DNA from: Solirubrobacterales bacterium
Lineage (GTDB): Bacteria; Actinomycetota; Thermoleophilia; Solirubrobacterales; Solirubrobacteraceae
DNA: 8,117 bases
NCBI GenBank assembly: GCA_009781575.1
Contig: WQXW01000067.1
Location: 1 to 8,117, forward strand
Direction of reading: 5' to 3'
Shown piece by piece: positions 3,893 to 8,117 of this stretch (position 1 is its first letter; the number at the start of each line of letters is the position of its first letter). The notes beneath the pieces are model-generated. The model saw only the letters and a program-made list of their open reading frames with translations. It searched no databases and was not told the DNA's origin. The position numbers were made by a program, and so were the translations under genes.

Positions 3893-5794
3893 ATGGCCGA
3901 GTCGGAGGGGGTGAGCTTCTCGGGGCGCACCGCGTGGGCGCGCACGCTCCAGACGCCGTTGCGCGAGTTTTTGCAGACCGAGGCGGGGGGCGCGGCGGTG
4001 CTGCTGGCCGGCGCGGTGGCGGCGCTGGTGTGGATCAACGTGGACAGCGGCTCCTACGAATCGCTGTGGCACACCACGCTGTCGATCCGGCTGGGCGGCG
4101 GGGAGGTGAGCCACGACCTGCGCAACTGGGTCAACCGCGGGCTGATGACGTTCTTCTTCTTCGTGATCGGGTTGGAGGCGCGGCGGGAGTTCGACATGGG
4201 AGAGCTGCGCGAGCGCCGCCGCGCGGCGCTGCCGCTGGTGGCCGCGCTGGGCGCGATGGTGACCCCGGTGGCGATCTACCTCCTGTTCAACGCGGGCCGC
4301 TCCTCGGCGCACGGCTGGGGCACGGCGATGTCGACCGACACCGCGTTCGCGCTGGGCATGCTGGCGCTGCTCAGCGCGCGCGCGCCGGCGCGGCTGCGCA
4401 CCTTCATCCTGACGCTGTCGGTGGTCGACGACCTCGTGGCACTGGTGGTGATCGCCACCGTGTATACCGCGCACGTGGACGTCACGGCGCTGCTGGCGGC
4501 GCTGGGGTTCTTCGGGGCGATCCTCGTGGCGCGCGCGGCGGGCACCCGGCGCGGGATCGTGTACGCGGCGCTCGGCGTGGCAACGTGGGTGGCGCTCGAT
4601 CGGTCGGGCGTGGACCCGGTGGTGGTGGGCCTGGCGATGGGCCTGCTGACCTACGCCTACCCGGCGGGGCGCTCGGAGCTCGAGACCGCGAGCGAGCGCT
4701 TTCGGCTCTTCCGCGAGCAGCCCACGCCGGAGCTGGCGAGCGCGGCGCGCGAATCGGTGGAGGCGGCGATCTCCCCCAACGAACTGCTGGCCCACCGCTA
4801 CCACCCGTGGACCAGTTACGTGATCGTGCCGCTGTTCGCGCTGGCCAACGCGGGGATCGTGATCAACGGGAGCTTCCTGGCACACGCGTTCACCTCTCCG
4901 ATCACGCTGGGCATACTGGTGGGCTACGTGGTGGGCAAGCCGCTGGGGCTGTTCGGCGGAACCTCGCTCGTGAGCGTGGTGAGCGGCGGCCGGGTGCAAC
5001 CGCCGGTGGGCTGGCTGGCGCGGGTGGGCGGCGGCACGATCGCGGGCATCGGCGTGACGGTGTCGCTGCTGATCGGCTCGCTGGCGTTCCACGGCGCACA
5101 GCTGCAGGAGGCGAAGCTCGGCGTGCTGAGCGCGGCGGTGCTGGCCTCGGCGCTCACGTGGCTTGTGTTCCACGCGAGCGACCTGCTGCCGGCGGACGCG
5201 CGCAGGCGCGCGCTGCTGGGGCCGTCGCAGCGGCTGGTGGACCTCGCGGTGGCGGTCGATCCCGAGCGCGATCACCTGCGCGGACCGCTGGGCGCGCCGA
5301 TCACGCTGGTCGAGTACGGCGACTTCGAGTGCCCCTACTGCGGCCAGGCCGAGGGGGTGGTGCGCGAGCTGCTGGGCGACTTCAACGATCTCGACTACGT
5401 GTGGCGCCACCTGCCGCTCAACGACGTGCACCCCCACGCGCAGCTCGCCGCGGAGGCGGCGGAGGCCGCGGCCGCGCAGGGCGCGTTCTGGGAGATGCAC
5501 GACCTTCTGATGGACAACCAGGATGCGCTGGGACCGCGGGACCTGTTCGGGTATGCCTCGCAGCTGGGACTCGACGCGGAGCGGTTCCGCGAGGAGCTGC
5601 GCGGCCACGCGCACGCCACGCGCGTGGCGAGCGACATCGAGGGCGCGGACTTCAGCAACGTGTCGGGCACCCCCACCTTCTTCATCAACGGCCGGCGCCA
5701 CCTGGGCGCCTACGACGTGGCCACGCTCACACGCGCGGTGCAGGCGGCGCGCGAACGCGCGGAGCTGGAGCGCACGCGCGCGCTCGCGGGGTGA
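3893..5794 (+). CDS. nhaA: NhaA Na+/H+ antiporter fused to a C-terminal DsbA-like thioredoxin domain
   Basis: The 633-residue product has two parts. Residues ~1-445 are a multi-pass NhaA antiporter that would exchange cytoplasmic Na+ for external protons in the inner membrane. Visible residues equivalent to E. coli NhaA D133, D163/D164 and K300 are D149 (STDTAFALG), D179-D180 (VVDDLVAL) and K349 (VVGKPLGLFGG); HPWTSYVIVPLFALANAG precedes the lysine. The loop before HPW is longer than in E. coli. Residues ~455-633 form a DsbA/Thioredoxin_4-type domain: ITLVEYGDFECPYCGQ with redox pair C480/C483 and cis-proline P594 (SGTPTFF). All key residues are intact in both parts. I recall this architecture from other actinobacterial NhaA proteins, so it is probably a true fusion; no internal stop or frameshift is seen. 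Which side of the membrane the domain faces and its substrate are unknown. Start ATG 3893 is supported by CACAAT 6 nt upstream. Confidence 0.95.
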   Translation: MAESEGVSFSGRTAWARTLQTPLREFLQTEAGGAAVLLAGAVAALVWINVDSGSYESLWHTTLSIRLGGGEVSHDLRNWVNRGLMTFFFFVIGLEARREFDMGELRERRRAALPLVAALGAMVTPVAIYLLFNAGRSSAHGWGTAMSTDTAFALGMLALLSARAPARLRTFILTLSVVDDLVALVVIATVYTAHVDVTALLAALGFFGAILVARAAGTRRGIVYAALGVATWVALDRSGVDPVVVGLAMGLLTYAYPAGRSELETASERFRLFREQPTPELASAARESVEAAISPNELLAHRYHPWTSYVIVPLFALANAGIVINGSFLAHAFTSPITLGILVGYVVGKPLGLFGGTSLVSVVSGGRVQPPVGWLARVGGGTIAGIGVTVSLLIGSLAFHGAQLQEAKLGVLSAAVLASALTWLVFHASDLLPADARRRALLGPSQRLVDLAVAVDPERDHLRGPLGAPITLVEYGDFECPYCGQAEGVVRELLGDFNDLDYVWRHLPLNDVHPHAQLAAEAAEAAAAQGAFWEMHDLLMDNQDALGPRDLFGYASQLGLDAERFREELRGHAHATRVASDIEGADFSNVSGTPTFFINGRRHLGAYDVATLTRAVQAARERAELERTRALAG

Positions 5795-5930
5795 CCCATG
5801 GGGGGGCGTGGGGGAGTGCTTTTGGGTGCGGCTCTCCTGGAGGGACGCGTATTGGGCTCCTTCAAGCACGACGCGTCAGCGCGCGCGCGGCGCGCGCTGT
5901 GTCGCCACATGTGGGGTCCGAACCCGGGGC
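5795..5930. other. Non-coding stretch between nhaA and repeat copy 3
   Basis: No credible gene is present in the 351-bp gap 5795-6145. Just after the nhaA stop is a G-rich patch (5800-5826) with runs of 7, 5 and 3 G. This is followed by the GC hairpin at 5877-5899, the 10-bp palindrome CCACATGTGG (5905-5914) and a small GGGT/ACCC stem (5914-5925). The remainder of the gap is repeat copy 3 and a 110-bp stretch ending in the MFS promoter, in which I see nothing further. Confidence 0.6.
5877..5899 (+). terminator. GC hairpin downstream of nhaA, possible terminator
   Basis: CAGCGCGCGC (5877-5886) pairs perfectly with GCGCGCGCTG (5890-5899) around a 3-base loop, GCG. It lies 82 bp after the nhaA stop and is not followed by a T-run. 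Alternating GC sequence makes chance pairing fairly likely, so confidence is modest. Confidence 0.4.
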
Positions 5931-6035
5931 CTCGAACACACCTGTCTGAGTCTCCGTTGGGGGATTCAAAAAGAGGATTCCTTCCGCGCGGAACCAATCC
6001 AAAAAACAAAACACGAAACGGCTGAAGCTCGACCG
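5931..6035. repeat. Dispersed 105-bp intergenic repeat, copy 3 (complete)
   Basis: This copy matches copy 2 (3688-3792) ungapped, 91 of 105 positions by eye, and copy 1 over its right half. It contains the 12-bp palindrome TTCCGCGCGGAA (5982-5993), the CCGTTGGGGGATTC block and the A-rich tract AAAAAACAAAACACG ending at 6015. It has the same orientation as copy 2 and ends 110 bp before the GTG of the MFS gene. Short ORFs crossing it on either strand are artefacts of the repeat. Confidence 0.9.
5966..6000 (-). terminator. Hairpin plus T-run within repeat copy 3, terminator-like on the minus strand
   Basis: On the minus strand GGATT (6000-5996) and TTCCGC (5993-5988) pair with GCGGAA (5987-5982) and AATCC (5979-5975), with two mismatched bases on each side. 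TCTTTTTGA (5974-5966) follows. No minus-strand gene ends here, so if it works it would block antisense transcription toward nhaA. A second GAATCC just downstream could compete for the GGATT arm. Confidence 0.35.
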
Positions 6036-6131
6036 GCGCCGCTGGAGCGGGTGCCGGCCCAATCGGTGGGAATCCGGAGGCAACTGGCGCTGCCGGCAAA
6101 ACGCTCACGGGCGAGCCACTGGCGAATGGGC

Positions 6132-6137
6132 TAGCGT
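6132..6137 (+). promoter_or_regulatory. Putative -10 element for the MFS gene
   Basis: TAGCGT is followed by eight bases and GTG 6146, matching the vapB arrangement. No SD precedes the GTG, suggesting a leaderless or 1-2-nt leader transcript. No -35 box is clear. Confidence 0.42.
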
Positions 6138-6145
6138 GATCGACG

Positions 6146-7705
6146 GTGAGCACCACGGCGGCTGACAGCGACGGCGTGGCGCTGCGCAGCGGCGCGGGGC
6201 GCTGGCTGCTGACCGTGGCGGTGCTGGGCTCGGGCATGACCTTTCTGGACAGCACGGTGGTGAACGTGGCGCTGCCGAGCATCGGGCGCGATCTGCACGC
6301 GGGGACGGGCACGTTGCAGTGGATCCTCTCCGGCTACCTGCTGGCGCTGGCGTCGCTCATCCTTTTGGGGGGCTCGCTGGGCGACCGCTACGGGCGCAGG
6401 CGGCTCTTCGTGCTGGGCACCGCGCTGTTCACCGCGGCGTCGCTGCTGTGCGCGCTGGCGCCGAGCTCGGGGCTGCTGGTGGGCGCGCGCATCGTGCAGG
6501 GGGTGGGCGGCGCGCTGCTGACGCCGGGCAGCCTGGCGATGATCGAGTCGGGCATGCGCAGCGAGGACCGCGCGCGGGCGATCGGCGCGTGGTCGGGCCT
6601 GACGGGCGTGTCGACCGCGGTGGGCCCGCTGCTGGGGGGCTACCTCGTGTCGGCCACCTCGTGGCGGGCGATCTTCCTCATCAACGTGCCACTCGGCGCG
6701 GTGGTGATCGCGATGGCGGGCCGCCACGTGCGCGAGACGCGCGATCCGAGCGCGAGCGGCCCACTGGACCTGCCCGGCGCGGCGCTGGCCGCGGCGGGTC
6801 TCGCCGCGGTGACGTACGCGCTGATCGAAGCGCCCACGCGCGGCGCGTCGCTGGCGGTTGTGCTCTCCGGAGCGGTGGGCGCGGTGGCGCTGGGGGCCTT
6901 TCTGGAGGTCGAGCGGCGCTCGCCCAACCCCATGATGCCGCTGAGCCTCTTTCGCTCCCGGCAGTTCTCCGCGGCCAACGGGGTGACGTTCGTGGTGTAC
7001 GGCGCGCTGGGGGGCGTGTTCTTCCTGCTGGTGGCGTTCCTGCAGATCTCGATGGGCTACTCGCCGCTGGCCGCCGGCGCGGCCTCCCTGCCCGTCACCG
7101 TGCTGATGCTGTTGCTGTCGGCGTCGTCGGGTACGCTGGCACAGCGGATCGGCGCGCGGGTGCCGCTCACGGTGGGACCGCTCGTGATCGCGGCGGGCCT
7201 GTTGTGGATGACACAGATCACGCCGGGCGACTCCTACCTGACCTCGGTGCTGCCGCCGGTGGTGGTGTTCGGGCTGGGCCTCTCGCTGGTGGTGGCGCCG
7301 GTGACCGCCACCGTGCTGGCCGGCGCGGACCCCCGCCACGCGGGCATCGCGTCGGGCGTGAACAACGCGGTGTCGCGCGTGGCCGGGCTGCTGGCGGTGG
7401 CGGTGCTGCCGCTGATCGCGGGGCTGGGCGGCCACAAGTTCTACCTGCCGTCGGCGATGACCCACGGCTTTCACATCGCGATGGCGACCTCCGCGGGCCT
7501 CTCGGCGGCGGGCGGCGTGCTGGCGTGGCTCACGATCGCCCCCGACGCGCTGCGCGCGGGCGCGGGGCCGGAGGAGCGCGCGCCGGCGCCGAGCCCCCCG
7601 GAGTTCTCCTGCGCGGTGGCCGGCACCCCCCTGTGCCCGGACGTGGAGCCCGACGGCCCTCAGCCGGCGGGCGCGCCGACGAGCACGGTGCGCACCGGAT
7701 ACTGA
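6146..7705 (+). CDS. DHA2-family (EmrB/QacA-type) MFS multidrug exporter
   Basis: The 519-residue integral membrane protein is a proton-driven drug/H+ antiporter of the 14-helix DHA2 group. Motifs in order: FLDSTVVNVALPSI in helix 1 (33-46, with membrane-embedded D35), motif A GGSLGDRYGRRR (75-86), motif B ARIVQGVGGALLTPGS (114-129), antiporter motif C GLTGVSTAVGPLLGGYL (151-167) and WRAIFLINVPLG (173-184). These are typical of EmrB/QacA/LfrA-type exporters of hydrophobic or cationic compounds; the actual substrate cannot be read. The C-terminal ~55 residues are Pro/Ala/Glu-rich with two cysteines and are probably a cytosolic tail. Start GTG 6146 is supported by TAGCGT 8 nt upstream. No adjacent TetR/MarR regulator is present. 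The last 46 bp overlap the convergent vapC gene. Confidence 0.93.
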   Translation: MSTTAADSDGVALRSGAGRWLLTVAVLGSGMTFLDSTVVNVALPSIGRDLHAGTGTLQWILSGYLLALASLILLGGSLGDRYGRRRLFVLGTALFTAASLLCALAPSSGLLVGARIVQGVGGALLTPGSLAMIESGMRSEDRARAIGAWSGLTGVSTAVGPLLGGYLVSATSWRAIFLINVPLGAVVIAMAGRHVRETRDPSASGPLDLPGAALAAAGLAAVTYALIEAPTRGASLAVVLSGAVGAVALGAFLEVERRSPNPMMPLSLFRSRQFSAANGVTFVVYGALGGVFFLLVAFLQISMGYSPLAAGAASLPVTVLMLLLSASSGTLAQRIGARVPLTVGPLVIAAGLLWMTQITPGDSYLTSVLPPVVVFGLGLSLVVAPVTATVLAGADPRHAGIASGVNNAVSRVAGLLAVAVLPLIAGLGGHKFYLPSAMTHGFHIAMATSAGLSAAGGVLAWLTIAPDALRAGAGPEERAPAPSPPEFSCAVAGTPLCPDVEPDGPQPAGAPTSTVRTGY

Positions 7706-8061
7706 TCGACCGCGCGGTCGGCGGTCACGATCGTCATCTGAAGCTGGCCGGCCTGGGCGACGAGCAGCCGGTCGAACGGATCTCTGTGGAGCCGCTCCAG
7801 CCGCCACACTGCCAGGGCGTGGCTGTGCTCGATCGCCAGCGGCTCGGCGCCGATCGTGTCGAGCCGTCGCGGCACGTACCGATGGGGCGGTTCCGGCAGC
7901 GGCAGGCGCCCCAGGCCGTGCTTGATCGCGATCTCCCAGGAGCTGGCCGCCGAGAGAAAGAGCGAGTTGCGGCGATCCTCCAACAGCGACATTCGATCGC
8001 CGAGTCGCTCGGGTTCGCTCAGCGCCCACAGGAACACGTGGGTGTCGAGCAGGAGCTTCAC
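7660..8061 (-). CDS. vapC: PIN-domain toxin, VapC type (Phd-linked subgroup)
   Basis: The 133-residue PIN nuclease begins KLLLDTHVFLWAL, the signature of the VapC subgroup usually paired with Phd/YefM antitoxins. The conserved acidic residues are D6, E43 (SSWEIAIKHGLGRL), D97 (RDPFDRLLVAQA) and D115 (VTADRAV), all intact. It would cleave RNA once freed from its antitoxin. The GTG start at 8061 overlaps the stop of the upstream antitoxin by four bases (GTGA), implying translational coupling. The 3' end overlaps the convergent MFS gene by 46 bp. It is not closely similar to the VapC at 2330-2797, so this is an independent toxin-antitoxin module rather than a duplication. Confidence 0.92.
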   Translation of the reverse strand: MKLLLDTHVFLWALSEPERLGDRMSLLEDRRNSLFLSAASSWEIAIKHGLGRLPLPEPPHRYVPRRLDTIGAEPLAIEHSHALAVWRLERLHRDPFDRLLVAQAGQLQMTIVTADRAVDQYPVRTVLVGAPAG

Positions 8062-8117
8062 CCCTCGAATGCGTCGAGCAGCTCCTCCGGCAGCGGCGCG
8101 TCGAAGTCGTCGGGCAC
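8058..8117 (-). CDS. C-terminal fragment of a Phd/YefM-type antitoxin (cut by the window edge)
   Basis: Only the last 19 codons and the TGA are in the window, reading VPDDFDAPLPEELLDAFEG. This acidic ending resembles the toxin-neutralising tail of Phd-like antitoxins that precede KLLLDTH-type VapC toxins. It overlaps the toxin start by four bases, so the two form an operon read leftward. The DNA-binding N-terminus and the promoter lie beyond base 8117. Confidence 0.8.
   Translation of the reverse strand: MPDDFDAPLPEELLDAFEG

Noticed and set aside
5800..5826. G-quadruplex candidate after the nhaA stop
   Set aside because: Runs of 7, 5 and 3 G give four tracts only with a 9-base loop and by splitting the first run; this is marginal in a G-rich genome.
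3205..5949. A 914-codon plus-strand open frame, and a 747-codon minus-strand frame at 3626-5869
   Set aside because: Both are shadows of nhaA and the antitoxin in very GC-rich DNA. Their translations are Arg/Gly/Ala- or His/Gln/Arg-rich with no domain pattern, whereas the nhaA frame shows intact motifs.
5931..5950. Possible SOS (LexA) box in CTCGAACACACCTGTC at the start of repeat copies 2 and 3
   Set aside because: Only the left half CGAAC fits the actinobacterial/Bacillus-type site; the right half lacks GTTCG, and the adjacent genes are not DNA-repair genes.
5905..5967. tRNA-like T-arm resemblance on the minus strand (GGGTTCGGACCC) beside repeat copy 3
   Set aside because: No acceptor, D-arm or anticodon arm can be assembled around it, and copy 2 lacks this flank.
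5798..6025. Short ORFs through repeat copies on both strands (for example 75 codons here, 66 codons at 3714-3914)
   Set aside because: The shared peptide similarity between copies follows from DNA identity of the repeat. Starts and stops are not conserved.
3688..6035. Composite transposon or MITE bounded by the repeats
   Set aside because: No transposase, no terminal inverted repeats at element ends and no target-site duplications are visible. nhaA between copies 2 and 3 looks like an ordinary chromosomal gene.
6131..8029. A 632-codon minus-strand open frame antisense to the MFS gene
   Set aside because: Its composition is Arg/His/Gln-rich with no motifs. The MFS frame on the plus strand carries all DHA2 motifs, and the VapC frame explains the right end.

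Overview
This window is very GC-rich bacterial chromosome. The gene content points to a high-GC actinobacterium, most likely class Thermoleophilia (Solirubrobacterales/Gaiellales-like). The reasons are a DUF2600 (YtpB-like) terpene-cyclase-family protein, a Ddn-type (putatively F420-dependent) nitroreductase, an NhaA antiporter fused to a DsbA-like thioredoxin domain, and several apparently leaderless promoters. The taxonomic call is inference from family distribution, not from a marker gene. No rRNA, tRNA, CRISPR array, transposase or phage gene was seen.

Layout. Bases 1-47 are the broken end of a dispersed repeat. A DUF2600 protein (79-1374, minus) and a small conserved protein with a likely alpha/beta-barrel fold (1484-1846, plus) are divergently transcribed from a 109-bp gap. 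A strong hairpin and a seven-unit 14/15-bp minisatellite follow. Next comes a VapB/VapC-type toxin-antitoxin pair (2083-2310, 2330-2797, plus) with a perfect 9-bp inverted repeat over its promoter. VapC overlaps tail-to-tail with a deazaflavin-dependent nitroreductase-family gene (2778-3215, minus). Upstream of that is a lone ribbon-helix-helix antitoxin with no visible toxin (3310-3621, minus). Repeat copy 2 (3688-3792) sits between this antitoxin and the divergent nhaA-thioredoxin fusion (3893-5794, plus). The 351-bp gap after nhaA holds a GC hairpin and repeat copy 3 (5931-6035). It is followed by a DHA2-type MFS drug exporter (6146-7705, plus), which overlaps tail-to-tail with a second VapC toxin (7660-8061, minus). 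The end of that toxin's Phd-like antitoxin enters at the right edge.

How the genes relate. Apart from the two toxin-antitoxin operons there is no long operon; most genes look like single transcription units. nhaA (Na+/H+ exchange) and the MFS exporter both serve envelope homeostasis and detoxification, but nothing in the sequence links them functionally. What they do share is a copy of the same repeat, in the same orientation, about 100-110 bp upstream of the start codon.

Most unusual signals: (i) a roughly 105-bp intergenic repeat family built around the palindrome TTCCGCGCGGAA and flanked by A-rich tracts, with three copies in 6 kb; (ii) a recurrent -10-like hexamer 6-10 nt before the start codon of six genes, implying leaderless or near-leaderless mRNAs; (iii) the vapBC operator; (iv) the minisatellite; (v) the antiporter-oxidoreductase fusion.
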